From the NCBI GenBank assembly GCA_947478175.1, contig CANJUQ010000014.1, forward strand, positions 1 to 49,987: DNA of 49,987 nt, read 5' to 3'. Positions 36,106 to 45,311 of the stretch are shown here, piece by piece. The position numbers and the translations under genes are program-made. How positions within the stretch are numbered: position 1 is the stretch's first letter; every line of letters starts with the position of its first letter. The notes under the pieces are model-generated. The model was not told where the DNA came from and did no database searches. It saw only the letters and a program-made list of their open reading frames with translations. Source of the DNA: Thiotrichales bacterium (GTDB taxonomy: Bacteria > Pseudomonadota > Gammaproteobacteria > Francisellales > CACEW01).

Positions 36106-36507
36106 CTAAGAAACCCAATCCTCTATTTTTAAATGAGACACTCGAGAAAATTCTTTTTTGTTATTGGTCACAATAATTGCATTCAACGATTTCGCATGAG
36201 CGGCGATCATCATATCCAGAGGCCCAATAATCATCCCTTTCTTCTCAAGTGCCGCTCTAATTTCGCCATAACAAACAGCGGCGGCTTCATCAAATGAAAT
36301 AATATCAACGGGAGATAAAAACTCTTCCAGAGCTGCTTTATTTTTTTCTTGATGCTGGCTCTTTTGAACGCCGTACATCAGCTCAGAAAGTGTGACAGAT
36401 GATATGCAAACATCTCCTAAATCAAGGGTTCTAAATTTCTCAAAAACATTCTTCGGCTGTTTTTTAATAAGATAAATACACATGTTGGTATCGAGCATAT
36501 ATTTCAT
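36106..36507 (-). CDS. vapC: VapC-type PIN-domain toxin
   Basis: A 133-residue PIN ribonuclease. Acidic active-site residues are visible: Asp6 (MLDTNMCIYLI), Glu42 (SSVTLSELMYGV) and Asp98 (IGPLDMMIAAHA), with TNNKKEF near the end. The sequence closely follows the enteric VapC group that cuts initiator tRNA-fMet in the anticodon loop, so the same target is likely (inference). It overlaps the antitoxin gene by 4 bp, the usual sign of translational coupling. Confidence 0.93.
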   Translation of the reverse strand: MKYMLDTNMCIYLIKKQPKNVFEKFRTLDLGDVCISSVTLSELMYGVQKSQHQEKNKAALEEFLSPVDIISFDEAAAVCYGEIRAALEKKGMIIGPLDMMIAAHAKSLNAIIVTNNKKEFSRVSHLKIEDWVS

Positions 36508-36737
36508 GAAAACATGTCTTCTCTTTTTTGTTGATCCGGCTGATTTCTCGTATTCATAAAATCATCTGAAAATTTATGAACGCTATCTACCATGCCTCCC
36601 CATGGATCTTCAATGGGAAACAGTACAGTGACTTTCCCAACTTTTTTGATAAAGACCTCATCACCATCAAACCTAAATTCTTTAGGTAATCGAATAGCTT
36701 GGCTTTGACCATTTTGAAAAATTTTTGCCATTTTCAT
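36504..36737 (-). CDS. vapB: VapB-type antitoxin (AbrB/MazE fold)
   Basis: A 77-residue antitoxin. The N-terminal swapped-hairpin DNA-binding domain reads AKIFQNGQSQAIRLPKEFRF; the C-terminal tail with SDDFMNTRNQPDQQKRE matches the toxin-binding end of enteric VapB. The complex usually represses its own promoter. The AT-rich upstream stretch (36740-36790) with repeated ATAT/TATT steps may hold the operator. An AGGCGG-like site precedes the first ATG; a second ATG two codons later is also possible. Confidence 0.92.
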   Translation of the reverse strand: MKMAKIFQNGQSQAIRLPKEFRFDGDEVFIKKVGKVTVLFPIEDPWGGMVDSVHKFSDDFMNTRNQPDQQKREDMFS

Positions 36738-36856
36738 GTGACGCCGCCTATGTTTGTATTGATAATAATATATATTTTTAAGTTTATACTAAATGCCATG
36801 CGGATACAACCCACCAAACAGCCAAAACACATAAAACAGGGTTTTTAACAAAAACA

Positions 36857-36884
36857 CTTGAAAGAGCTAAATAGGCCCCCATAT
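36857..36884 (+). promoter_or_regulatory. Sigma-32 heat-shock promoter of hslVU
   Basis: CTTGAAA (36857-36863), 13 bp, then CCCCATAT (36877-36884). Both elements match the RpoH consensus completely. It lies about 60 bp ahead of hslV, giving a short leader. Confidence 0.92.
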
Positions 36885-36944
36885 CGCCGACCTTGTTTTA
36901 AAAGGCTCTATTTAATTTAAATTTATAAAGGACAAATCAAATTG

Positions 36945-37511
36945 ATGTATGACATTCACGGCACAACGATTTTAGCGGTTCGCAAAGGAGATTCTGTCGT
37001 TATGGTAGGGGATGGCCAAGCGACCATGGGCGACCAAGTCGCTAAAGATAATATTATTAAAGTCCGTAAGATCCATCACGATAAAGTCCTGGCAGGCTTT
37101 GCTGGCGCAACGGCGGATGCTTTTACTTTATTTGAATTATTTGAAGCCAAATTAGATTTATACCAGGGTCAATTAGAACGAGCTGCGGTCCAAATGGTTC
37201 GCGACTGGCGGACAGATAAAATTTTAAGACGTTTAGAGGCCATGCTTTTAGTGGCTGACCATACGGGAACTTTACTGATTTCAGGAACAGGTGACGTCAT
37301 GGGCGAAGATCCTAATGGTGTCATGTCCATTGGCTCTGGGTCTTCTTATGCCAAAGCAGCGGCGAGAGCGTTGGTTCAGAATACAAATTTATCCGCTCGC
37401 GAAATCGCTGAGAAAAGCATGAACATCGCGGCAGATATTTGTATTTATACAAACCATAATTTTGTTTTTGAACAGCTTCATAACGTCAAAATAATTAATT
37501 TAAAAATTTAA
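36945..37511 (+). CDS. hslV: ATP-dependent protease peptidase subunit HslV
   Basis: A 188-residue proteasome-like peptidase (twelve-subunit core) that degrades proteins unfolded by HslU. Catalytic Thr follows a short leader, MYDIHG, so self-processing at Gly6-Thr7 would expose [11 protein letters not shown]; enteric HslV starts directly with MTT, while a leader ending in HG is common in alphaproteobacterial forms. Other motifs: [42 protein letters not shown] and [11 protein letters not shown] 36945 is preferred to the overlapping TTG at 36942, with AAAGGA upstream. hslU follows after 23 bp. Confidence 0.96.
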   Translation: MYDIHGTTILAVRKGDSVVMVGDGQATMGDQVAKDNIIKVRKIHHDKVLAGFAGATADAFTLFELFEAKLDLYQGQLERAAVQMVRDWRTDKILRRLEAMLLVADHTGTLLISGTGDVMGEDPNGVMSIGSGSSYAKAAARALVQNTNLSAREIAEKSMNIAADICIYTNHNFVFEQLHNVKIINLKI

Positions 37512-37534
37512 AAATAAAAATTTAAGGAACTCCC

Positions 37535-38929
37535 ATGTCCACAAGAACTCCTAAAGAAATCGTCGTTGAATTAGACAAACATATTGTTGGCCAACATGAT
37601 GCTAAAAAATCCGTCGCCATAGCCCTCAGAAACCGCTGGCGTCGTATGAAACTCGGTACAGAGATGCGCCAAGAAGTCACGCCTAAAAATATTCTCATGA
37701 TTGGCCCAACAGGTGTGGGTAAAACCGAGATTGCAAGACGTCTAGCTAAATTGGCCAATGCGCCTTTTATTAAAGTTGAAGCGACCAAATTTACAGAAGT
37801 CGGTTATGTCGGCCGTGATGTCGAATCGATTATTCGTGATTTAGTTGATATTTCCGTCAAAATGGCGAGAGAGAACGCCAAAGAAAAAGTTCAAGAACGC
37901 GCTAAAGAATCTGCGATCGAAAGAATCCTCGATGTCTTAGTGCCTCCTTCGAAATCTAAAAAAGAACTCAAAGCTCAAAGCATTGGTTTCGCCAATGAAC
38001 CCATCGCCGAAATTGAGTTACCCACAGAGCATAAACCTGAAGACTCAGCCGCTCGCAAGATGTTCCGTGAAAAGTTAAACCGGGGTGAATTAGATGAAAC
38101 CGAAATTGAAATCGAATCGTCTGCTCTCTCCCAGGTCAATATGGAAATCATGGGGCCCCCAGGCATGGAAGAAATGACGTCTCAGCTTCAAGAGATGTTC
38201 CAAAATATCAATACAAACAAGCCAAAAAAGAAAAAATTATTCATCAAAGATGCTAAAAAAATTCTGCAAGACGAAGAAGCCTCCCGATTCATCAACGAAG
38301 ACGAAACCAAGCTTTCAGCGATTGAAAACGTCGAACAAAACGGAATAGTCTTTATTGATGAAATCGACAAAGTCTGCCGACGTTCTGATCAACATATCGG
38401 CGGCGCCGATGTTTCTCGTGAAGGCGTTCAAAGAGATTTACTCCCCATCATCGAAGGAACTACGGTTTCGACGAAATATGGCATGGTCAAGACGGATTAT
38501 ATTTTGTTTATTACCTCAGGCGCTTTTCATACTTCAAAGCCCTCTGATTTAATTGCTGAGCTCCAAGGCCGGTTGCCCATTCGCGTTGAACTCAAGGCTC
38601 TGACGGTTGATGATTTTGTGAAAATTCTGACAGAACCGAATGCATCTCTGACAGAGCAATATATTGCCCTGATGAAAACTGAAGGTTTTGATCTTTCTTT
38701 CCATCCAGAGGCGATTAAACGCATCGCTGAGATTGCTTTCCAAGTGAACGAAAGCATTGAAAATATTGGCGCAAGAAGATTACACACCGTCTTAGAAAAA
38801 TTACTGGAAGAGCTTTCTTTTAGTGCGACAGACAGAGCGGGAACAGCGGTCGAAATATCAGCCGATTATGTGAATGACGCGCTTGTCAGCTTGGCCAAAG
38901 ACGAAGATCTTTCGCGGTATATTCTCTAA
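37535..38929 (+). CDS. hslU: ATP-dependent protease ATPase subunit HslU
   Basis: A 464-residue AAA+ unfoldase, partner of HslV. Walker A is GPTGVGKT (57-64), Walker [10 protein letters not shown], the pore motif GYVGRD ([12 protein letters not shown]), the variable I-domain (about 110-240), sensor region GRLPIRVEL, and the conserved C-terminal tail DLSRYIL that docks into HslV. Length normal. Co-transcribed with hslV from the heat-shock promoter. Confidence 0.97.
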   Translation: MSTRTPKEIVVELDKHIVGQHDAKKSVAIALRNRWRRMKLGTEMRQEVTPKNILMIGPTGVGKTEIARRLAKLANAPFIKVEATKFTEVGYVGRDVESIIRDLVDISVKMARENAKEKVQERAKESAIERILDVLVPPSKSKKELKAQSIGFANEPIAEIELPTEHKPEDSAARKMFREKLNRGELDETEIEIESSALSQVNMEIMGPPGMEEMTSQLQEMFQNINTNKPKKKKLFIKDAKKILQDEEASRFINEDETKLSAIENVEQNGIVFIDEIDKVCRRSDQHIGGADVSREGVQRDLLPIIEGTTVSTKYGMVKTDYILFITSGAFHTSKPSDLIAELQGRLPIRVELKALTVDDFVKILTEPNASLTEQYIALMKTEGFDLSFHPEAIKRIAEIAFQVNESIENIGARRLHTVLEKLLEELSFSATDRAGTAVEISADYVNDALVSLAKDEDLSRYIL

Positions 38930-38971
38930 TTCTGGAGGCCAAAAAAATCTGATGATCATTCTAAAAATGAT

Positions 38972-38997
38972 GGGGCGAATACAAGATTCGCCCCTAC
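38972..38997. repeat. Short palindromic repeat, class 2, between hslU and ubiE
   Basis: GGGGCGAAT-acaag-ATTCGCCCC followed by TAC, a perfect 9-bp hairpin. The reverse complement of this unit is found almost unchanged within the class 1 repeat at the murB-ddl/ftsQ junction (23803-23827). Confidence 0.8.
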
Positions 38998-39012
38998 GGA
39001 GAAACCCTCATC

Positions 39013-39759
39013 ATGTCTGAACCCACAAAAACCCATTTTGGATTCCAAGAAGTCGCCTGGGACAAAAAACAAAATCTAGTCAACGAGGTTTTTGATTCTG
39101 TTGCGAGTCGTTATGACTTAATGAATGATCTGATGTCTGGGGGGTTACACCGGCTCTGGAAAAAATTTGTGATCGACCTCGCCAGTGTCAAAACTGGTGA
39201 TTATGTCTTAGATCTTGCGGGCGGAACGGGTGATTTAACTCGGGCGTTTATACCCCATGTTGGAAAAGACGGTTTTGTATTACTCGCTGATATTAATTTT
39301 CATATGCTCAGTGAAGGTCAAAAAAGATTAGATTCAAAAGGGTATTTTCAATCCGTCGATCTATGCCAGCTCAACGCTGAATCACTGCCATTCCCAGATC
39401 ATACTTTTGATTTAGTGACTATTGGATTTGGATTACGCAATGTCCGAGATAAAGATCAAGCGCTGCGAGAAATTTATAGAATCTTAAAACCTAAAGGCCG
39501 CTGTTTCGTCCTAGAGTTTTCAAAGCCGACTCACCCTGGTTTTTCTAAGATTTATGATTTTTATTCTTTTAAAATTCTTCCCAAAATTGGGAAATTTATT
39601 GCCAAAGACGAAGAGTCTTACCAATATTTAGCCGAATCCATTCGAAAACATCCTGATCAAATCACTTTGCAAACCATGATGTGCCAAGCAGGCTTCCCCA
39701 AAGTGACTTTTCATAATTTAACAGGCGGTATTGTGGCTGTGCATATAGGCGAAAAATAA
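39013..39759 (+). CDS. ubiE: Demethylmenaquinone/2-polyprenyl-benzoquinol methyltransferase UbiE
   Basis: A 248-residue SAM-dependent C-methyltransferase of ubiquinone (and menaquinone) synthesis. Motifs: VFDSVASRYDLMNDLMSGGLHRLWK, SAM site VLDLAGGTGDLTRAF, FGLRNVRDKDQALREIYRILKPKG and LEFSKP, and the C-terminal TGGIVAVHIGEK. Length normal. It heads the ubiE-ubiJ pair, 12 bp apart. Confidence 0.96.
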   Translation: MSEPTKTHFGFQEVAWDKKQNLVNEVFDSVASRYDLMNDLMSGGLHRLWKKFVIDLASVKTGDYVLDLAGGTGDLTRAFIPHVGKDGFVLLADINFHMLSEGQKRLDSKGYFQSVDLCQLNAESLPFPDHTFDLVTIGFGLRNVRDKDQALREIYRILKPKGRCFVLEFSKPTHPGFSKIYDFYSFKILPKIGKFIAKDEESYQYLAESIRKHPDQITLQTMMCQAGFPKVTFHNLTGGIVAVHIGEK

Positions 39760-39771
39760 GGATGAGAAATC

Positions 39772-40401
39772 TTGAAATTATTTAAAACCGCCCTGGGATT
39801 TGTCCTAGAAAATATTATTAATACAGCCATTCAAACAGATTTAGATCACCCCAGATTATTAAAAATAATTGATTCAAAACGCCTAGCCGTGTCTATTACA
39901 GATTTTAATTGCCGTTTGGTTTTTATTGGTCGACCTGAAAAAACAGACAGAAATAAACTTGAAGTGATTTTAAATCAAGACTCCCCTGCTGATGCTGAAA
40001 TCTCAGGGACTTTAATTAATTTATTAAAACTCGCTTTTTCTAAAAATCCTCAGGCACTTTTGGCTTCGCAAATTATTTTATTAAAAGGCGAAGTGTCCAT
40101 TTTGCAGGATTATCAAAAATTCATGACTTGTTTAGATCTGGACTGGGAAGGCAGGCTCTCTGATTTGATCGGCCCAACGGCTGCGGCTGAGATGGGCCAA
40201 TTGGCTCGCAAAGCCAAAGAATTTCAGCAAAGATCTTGGGAATCGTCTCTATTAGATTTATCAGAATATCTGACCGAAGAATCCGGATTTTTGCCCTCTA
40301 AAAAAGAAATCGAAAGTTTTTATCAAGATCTTAGAAAATTAAGATTAGATATTGATCGCTTTGAGGCGCAGTTAACTAGAAAAACAAATAATACTTATTG
40401 A
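39772..40401 (+). CDS. ubiJ: Ubiquinone biosynthesis accessory factor UbiJ (SCP2 domain)
   Basis: A 209-residue protein with an N-terminal SCP2 sterol-carrier-like domain (about 1-110: AISGTLINLLKLAF-type segments and ILLKGEVSILQDYQKFMTCLDLDWEG) and a C-terminal coiled helix (EIESFYQDLRKLRLDIDRFE). UbiJ binds the polyprenyl tail and helps assemble the Ubi metabolon. TTG start, with AAGGATGAG just before it. In most gammaproteobacteria ubiB follows; here a toxin-antitoxin pair takes that place. Confidence 0.88.
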   Translation: MKLFKTALGFVLENIINTAIQTDLDHPRLLKIIDSKRLAVSITDFNCRLVFIGRPEKTDRNKLEVILNQDSPADAEISGTLINLLKLAFSKNPQALLASQIILLKGEVSILQDYQKFMTCLDLDWEGRLSDLIGPTAAAEMGQLARKAKEFQQRSWESSLLDLSEYLTEESGFLPSKKEIESFYQDLRKLRLDIDRFEAQLTRKTNNTY

Positions 40402-40481
40402 TGGGCTTGACCAACTTGACCAACAGGCCAATTCTTGCAATAATTACCCAACGATTTCACATAAACTTAAAGAGACCACTC

Positions 40482-40727
40482 ATGGAACAGTTTAATCTCT
40501 ACGATGCCAAATCAAATCTCTCCGACATTGTTGAAAGAGCTAGTCAGGGGGCTACTTTCTTGATTGCAAAAGCAGGTATTCCCAAAGCAATGTTATGTCC
40601 TATCAATACTAATAAGAGAAAACCTATTAAATACGGCGCGATGCTAGGCGAAATTAAAATTTCAAAAGATTTTGATGCACCCCTCCCACCTGAACTGATT
40701 GTTCTCTTCGAGGGGAACTCTCATTAA
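40482..40727 (+). CDS. Phd/YefM-type antitoxin
   Basis: An 81-residue antitoxin starting at ATG 40482, where the normal Phd N-terminus begins (MEQFNLYDAKSNLSDIVERA). The GATFLIAKAGIPKAMLCPI strand completes the DNA-binding fold; the C-terminal tail (FDAPLPPELIVLFEG) should bind the toxin. The upstream frame could extend to 40398, but that would overlap ubiJ and does not resemble the family. The stop overlaps the toxin ATG (TAATG). Confidence 0.9.
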   Translation: MEQFNLYDAKSNLSDIVERASQGATFLIAKAGIPKAMLCPINTNKRKPIKYGAMLGEIKISKDFDAPLPPELIVLFEGNSH

Positions 40728-41104
40728 TGCGCATTCTTCTAGATACTAATATTCTCATTTGGACTCTTTCCGAGCCTAAAAAATTACCAAAAGAAGCTAA
40801 ACGACTCATGGATCTCTCTAGCGTTCTTTACGTGAGTGCTGCTTCACTCTGGGAAATTAATATCAAAGCCAGTCTAGGCAAAATCAAAATTGATGTTCAT
40901 CAATTAATTCGCTGTCTTCACGATCTAGACATCCAAGAACTTCCTGTTACCTGGGAACACACTCTCTTAGTAAAAGATCTTCCCTTCCATCATCACGACC
41001 CCTTTGACCGCATCCTTGTCGCCCAAGCGATGAGCGAACCATTAATCTTACTCACTCATGATGCAGCTCTACCACAATACGGAGAGCTGGTTAAATTTGT
41101 TTAA
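40727..41104 (+). CDS. PIN-domain toxin of a Phd-associated pair
   Basis: A 125-residue PIN-domain ribonuclease. Acidic residues Asp6 (LLDTNILIWTL), Glu43 (AASLWEINIKASLGK), Asp91/Asp94 (HHHDPFDRILVAQA) and Asp112 (LLTHDAAL) mark the active site. The HHHDPFDR motif is typical of the PIN toxins paired with Phd antitoxins, which cut RNA. Overlap of one base with the antitoxin indicates coupling. Confidence 0.92.
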   Translation: MRILLDTNILIWTLSEPKKLPKEAKRLMDLSSVLYVSAASLWEINIKASLGKIKIDVHQLIRCLHDLDIQELPVTWEHTLLVKDLPFHHHDPFDRILVAQAMSEPLILLTHDAALPQYGELVKFV

Positions 41105-41226
41105 AAAAACCCCTTCAAAAAATTCTTCAAGAATCTCCTTATTTGCATTCGAAATCTTTGTGCTAAATTGCCGCGCTTCGGTTATGATTCCGCGCATTTT
41201 TTGGCCGGAGAGGGGTACAACGCACC

Positions 41227-42498
41227 ATGATTTTAACTGCTCTAGATATCGGAACTTCTAAAGTCACCGCCATGATTGCTCGAGTGACAGACGATGAAAC
41301 ACTTCAAGTGATTGGCATTGGAACACAGCCTTCTTATGGCATGAAAAAAGGCGTGATTGTTAATATCGAAGCGACAGTCGCTTCTATTCAAAAAGCCATC
41401 ACCGATGCTCAAAACATGGCCGGTGTTCCCATTAAATCTATCGCCGTCTCTGTTTCTGGCGCCCATATTCATAGTTTTAATTCGATAGGCGTCGTCGCAA
41501 TTACCAATCATGAAGTCACTGTGAATGACATCGATCGAGTCATAGAAGCCGCTCAGGCTGTTGCAATTCCCGCAGATCAACGCGTTCTGCATATTCTTCC
41601 ACAAGAATTTATTATTGATAACCAGGGCGGCATCAAAGAGCCATTAGGTATGTCTGGCGTTAGGCTCGAAGCCAAAGTTCACATGGTGACAGGATCCGTC
41701 AGTGCTACACAAAATAATATTAAATGCGCTCAACTTTGTGGCCTAGAAGTCAGCGATGTTGTTTTAAGCCAGCTCGCTTCTAGTTATGCCGTTTTGACTG
41801 AAGATGAAAAAGAATTAGGCGTTTGTTTAATAGACATTGGCGGCGGAACCAGTGATGTTGCTGTTTTCTCCGAAGGATCCATTTTTCATACGATGGTCCT
41901 ACCCATTGGCGGCATGCAAGTTTCAAATGATCTAGCCCATGCCTTAAGATCTCCGCTTCAATTTGCTGAAAATATCAAACTTCGTTATGGGACAGCTTTA
42001 TCTACCGAAGTCCATCCCCAAGATGTCATCGAAGTGCCAGGCATGTTAGATAGACCCGGCAAAATTCTTTCTCTTCAGACCGTCGCACAAGTGATTGAAT
42101 CTCGATATGAAGAATTATTTACCTTGGTCAAACAAAATCTAGAAAACGAAGGTCTCAGTAGTCATCTTGCTGCAGGAATTGTCTTAACAGGCGGCGCTGC
42201 AAAATTGCCTGGACTGTTAGAACTCGCTGAATCTATTTTCAGGATGCCCGTTCGCTTGGGAGGCCCTCAAAGCTCAGAACTACTCGGCCTCAAAGAAGTC
42301 ATTTCAGATCCTATTTATTCCACGTGTACCGGCTTATTACTCTATGCCCATCAGCAGCTGGAAAATGGATCTGCTCAAGAAGCTTATGAAATGGCTGAAG
42401 AATCTGGATCTAAACCTGGATCTAAACCTGGATCTAAAAATTTTTATCAAAACCCTAAATTCTCAAAAGTAAAAACATGGTTCTCGAAATATTTTTGA
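41227..42498 (+). CDS. ftsA: Cell division protein FtsA
   Basis: A 423-residue actin-like protein that tethers FtsZ to the membrane. Features: ALDIGTSKVTAMIAR (phosphate 1 loop), the SHS2 1C subdomain region, GVCLIDIGGGTSDVAVF and GIVLTGGAAKLPGL. The C-terminus has a short 12-bp DNA repeat (42406-42438) giving GSKPGSKPGSK, followed by an amphipathic membrane helix VKTWFSKYF. Usually ftsQ lies directly upstream; here a toxin-antitoxin pair does. ftsZ follows after 48 bp. Confidence 0.96.
   Translation: MILTALDIGTSKVTAMIARVTDDETLQVIGIGTQPSYGMKKGVIVNIEATVASIQKAITDAQNMAGVPIKSIAVSVSGAHIHSFNSIGVVAITNHEVTVNDIDRVIEAAQAVAIPADQRVLHILPQEFIIDNQGGIKEPLGMSGVRLEAKVHMVTGSVSATQNNIKCAQLCGLEVSDVVLSQLASSYAVLTEDEKELGVCLIDIGGGTSDVAVFSEGSIFHTMVLPIGGMQVSNDLAHALRSPLQFAENIKLRYGTALSTEVHPQDVIEVPGMLDRPGKILSLQTVAQVIESRYEELFTLVKQNLENEGLSSHLAAGIVLTGGAAKLPGLLELAESIFRMPVRLGGPQSSELLGLKEVISDPIYSTCTGLLLYAHQQLENGSAQEAYEMAEESGSKPGSKPGSKNFYQNPKFSKVKTWFSKYF
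42406..42438 (+). repeat. 12-bp tandem repeat in the ftsA linker
   Basis: ggatctaaacct occurs twice and then partially (ggatctaaa), encoding GSKP-GSKP-GSK. It lengthens the flexible linker between the FtsA core and its membrane-targeting helix and could vary in copy number between strains. Confidence 0.8.
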
Positions 42499-42546
42499 TT
42501 TTTTAAAATTTTTAATTTTTAACTTTAAGCTGAAGGTGTAATTGTT

Positions 42547-43767
42547 ATGAGTCCAAAATTTGATCTGTCTGAAAACCTAGCTGACAATGCTGTTATCAAA
42601 GTTATTGGCGTAGGTGGCGGCGGTTGTAATGCCGTGGCTCACATGCTTAATCAAGACATCGAAGGCGTCGAATTTATTTGCGCTAATACCGATGCTCAAG
42701 CCCTGAGAAATTCAAAGGCAAGACATGTGATTCAACTCGGCCCTGAGCTCACCAAAGGCTTAGGCGCTGGCGCTAATCCAGAAATTGGCAAACGTGCCGC
42801 TCAAGAAGACCGTATGCGCATTCAAGAAATGCTCTCTGGGGCTGACATGCTATTTATTACTGCTGGAATGGGCGGTGGAACTGGAACAGGAGCCGCACCT
42901 GTCATTGCTGAAATTGCGAGAGACATGGGCATTCTAACGGTCGCTGTTGTGACAAAACCCTTCCCATTTGAAGGCCGTAAACGCAGCCAAGTGGCTGAAG
43001 CCGGTATTATTGAACTTGCACAAAGAGTGGATTCATTAATTACTGTTCCTAACGAAAAATTACTGACGGTTTTGGGCAAAAATGTCAGTTTATTAGACGC
43101 ATTCAAAGCAACAAATAATGTCCTTCAGGGCGCCGTTCAAGGGATCTCTGAGTTAATTACCCGTCCAGGTTTAATCAACGTTGACTTCGCAGATGTCCGA
43201 ACTGTCATGTCTGAAATGGGTATGGCGATGATGGGAACCGCGACAGCTCAAGGTGAAAACCGTGCTCAAGAAGCTGCTGAAGCCGCTGTTGCAAGCCCCT
43301 TACTGGAAGACATTGCGCTGTCAGGTGCTAAAGGTGTCTTGGTTAATATTACCGCTGGCATGGATATGACCATTGGCGAATTCGAAGAAGTCGGTGAAGT
43401 CATTAAATCTTTCACGTCTGATCAAGCCACGGTCGTTGTCGGAACGGTTATTGACCCAGAAATGACCGATACACTTCGTGTGACCATCGTTGTCACGGGT
43501 CTGAATGCCGTACCCGAAGATCGTTTCCAAACCAGAGCGCCTGCAAGTGCTCAAACAGGACGTCCTTCTGTTATGCGCCGTCATGTGAATTCTTATAACC
43601 CACAAGTGGCACCGGCACAGCACACCCACCCAGCACCATCGTCTTATCAGTCTAACTACCAAAGCCCTTATCAATCGACTCAAGCGCCTGAGCGTGTAGC
43701 TGTTGAAACAGGTGCTGGATCAGATTATCTAGACATTCCCACTTTTTTACGTCGCCAGTCTGATTAA
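42547..43767 (+). CDS. ftsZ: Cell division protein FtsZ
   Basis: A 406-residue tubulin homologue forming the Z ring. GTP-binding motif [10 protein letters not shown] at 109-118, N-terminal [13 protein letters not shown]7-loop region [11 protein letters not shown], and the C-terminal peptide [13 protein letters not shown] (394-406) that binds FtsA and ZipA. A Pro/Gln/Ser-rich linker (about 325-390) precedes it. Weak AAGCTGAAGG-type ribosome binding site. lpxC follows. Confidence 0.98.
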   Translation: MSPKFDLSENLADNAVIKVIGVGGGGCNAVAHMLNQDIEGVEFICANTDAQALRNSKARHVIQLGPELTKGLGAGANPEIGKRAAQEDRMRIQEMLSGADMLFITAGMGGGTGTGAAPVIAEIARDMGILTVAVVTKPFPFEGRKRSQVAEAGIIELAQRVDSLITVPNEKLLTVLGKNVSLLDAFKATNNVLQGAVQGISELITRPGLINVDFADVRTVMSEMGMAMMGTATAQGENRAQEAAEAAVASPLLEDIALSGAKGVLVNITAGMDMTIGEFEEVGEVIKSFTSDQATVVVGTVIDPEMTDTLRVTIVVTGLNAVPEDRFQTRAPASAQTGRPSVMRRHVNSYNPQVAPAQHTHPAPSSYQSNYQSPYQSTQAPERVAVETGAGSDYLDIPTFLRRQSD

Positions 43768-43830
43768 TCTGGCTGGCTGATAAAAAATCTAAAAATAATA
43801 AAATTAAAAATAAAAAAATCGGTGCGGTTA

Positions 43831-44709
43831 ATGGCCATGCAAAAGACAATTAAACATTCAATTCAAATGGAAGGCGTCGGCCTTCATTCTGGCCAGTTAG
43901 TTCAAATGCGAGCCATCCCTGCACCGGTTGATTCTGGGATTATTTTCAAACGGATGGATTGCGATCCACCCGTTTTGATCCCTCTTAAAATAGAATCCAT
44001 CGAAGAAGCGCCGTTATGTACTCGCCTGATTTCTTTTCAAAGCGGTCCAGAAAATCAAACTATTTCTATTTCGACGATTGAACATTTGTTATCTGCTTTG
44101 TGCGCGCTAGAAATCGATAATATTTTATTTGAACTCAACGCTGACGAAGTCCCCATCATGGATGGCAGTGCGTCGCCTTATATCTTTTGGCTGCAGTCTG
44201 CAGGCATTACAGAACAAGAAGAAAACCGTAAATTTTTAAAAATTAAACTCCCCGTTCGTGTCGAAGACGGCGATAAATTTGCTGAATTAATCCCTTCAGC
44301 CAAAGGCCTTGAGTTTCATTACAGTATTGATTTTTTACACCCTGTTATTTCAAACACGCCTCAAGAAATTGAATTCATGTTTCACCCCATGACTTATATT
44401 AAAGAAATTTCCCGAGCCCGAACTTTTGGTTTTGTAAAAGATCTTGAAAAACTTCAGGCTAATAATTTAGCCAGAGGGGCTGGTCTAAATAATGCCGTGG
44501 GCATCACTGACGAAGGCGTTTTAAATCCTGAGGGTTTGCGATATCAAAACGAATTTGTGAAACATAAATTATTAGACGCCATTGGGGATCTTTATGTCGC
44601 TGGGCCTATCTTGGGTAAATTCACAGGACACAAGACTTCTCATACTTTAAATAATCGCTTACTCAAAAAATTATTTTCAGATGATTCTCAGTATGAATGG
44701 GTTTCTTGA
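43831..44709 (+). CDS. lpxC: UDP-3-O-acyl-N-acetylglucosamine deacetylase
   Basis: A 292-residue zinc deacetylase, the committed step of lipid A synthesis. Motifs: IQMEGVGLHSGQ, zinc His in STIEHLLSAL, DEVPIMDGSASPYI, ARTFGFVKDLE, the second zinc site FVKHKLLDAIGDL and the catalytic His in GHKTSHTLNNRLL. ATG 43831 is preferred; a GTG at 43822 would add three residues. Its place after ftsZ is the usual end of the dcw cluster and shows that the organism makes lipid A. Confidence 0.96.
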   Translation: MAMQKTIKHSIQMEGVGLHSGQLVQMRAIPAPVDSGIIFKRMDCDPPVLIPLKIESIEEAPLCTRLISFQSGPENQTISISTIEHLLSALCALEIDNILFELNADEVPIMDGSASPYIFWLQSAGITEQEENRKFLKIKLPVRVEDGDKFAELIPSAKGLEFHYSIDFLHPVISNTPQEIEFMFHPMTYIKEISRARTFGFVKDLEKLQANNLARGAGLNNAVGITDEGVLNPEGLRYQNEFVKHKLLDAIGDLYVAGPILGKFTGHKTSHTLNNRLLKKLFSDDSQYEWVS

Positions 44710-44714
44710 TCTTT

Positions 44715-45248
44715 TTACAAATCACCAAATCTCAATAATTTCTCTAGTTTTTCACGAATCTTAGAATCTTGGGTGCTAAAAATAGTTTGTTTTAATAGCT
44801 CCAGAGTTTCTGGGGAAAATTTTCTGGCTTTAGGTTTCTCTGGGGTATTTTTAAAATCAAACTGGGTCGGATCTATTTTAATATCAATACTGACCAATCC
44901 AGAAAACGCAGGGTCTGATCTTAGTTTTTGTAATAAATCAGGCTTTAAATAATGCCATTTGGATGCCATCGCACTCGAATCTACTATCAAAGAAATTTTG
45001 CCATTTTCATAGTTTCCTAGTTTCGAATGCGGTCTTAAAAAACTAGGCAGTTCTTTTTTTAGTTTTTTATCCATGTCTGATAAAGATTTTACTTTGAGAA
45101 TGACTCTTTCTAATAAACCATCAGGACGTCTTAAAGACGATCCTAAAGATTCGGGTTTATTGGATATTTCAGATGTTTTTTTTGGTGTCACGGGGCTCTG
45201 CCTGGCTAGCTCTTTGTGTATACTCGCCGCCCATCGTAGCAAACACAT
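44715..45248 (-). CDS. DciA-like protein (DUF721)
   Basis: A 177-residue protein. The segment from about 40 to 130 (GLLERVILKVKSLSDMDKKL through KISLIVDSSAMASKWHYLKPDLLQKL and VSIDIKIDP) matches the DUF721/DciA domain that loads or assists the replicative helicase DnaB in bacteria lacking DnaC. A helical C-terminal tail follows. Members of this family often lie between lpxC and secA in gammaproteobacteria, which supports the call. It is on the minus strand, divergent from secA. The start is uncertain; several residues could be trimmed. Confidence 0.78.
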   Translation of the reverse strand: MCLLRWAASIHKELARQSPVTPKKTSEISNKPESLGSSLRRPDGLLERVILKVKSLSDMDKKLKKELPSFLRPHSKLGNYENGKISLIVDSSAMASKWHYLKPDLLQKLRSDPAFSGLVSIDIKIDPTQFDFKNTPEKPKARKFSPETLELLKQTIFSTQDSKIREKLEKLLRFGDL

Positions 45249-45311
45249 CCCTAATCATCTAATAGCAAATCATCGCAAAATTAGAATAGGTCCAAGAGAG
45301 AGGTCCCAAGA

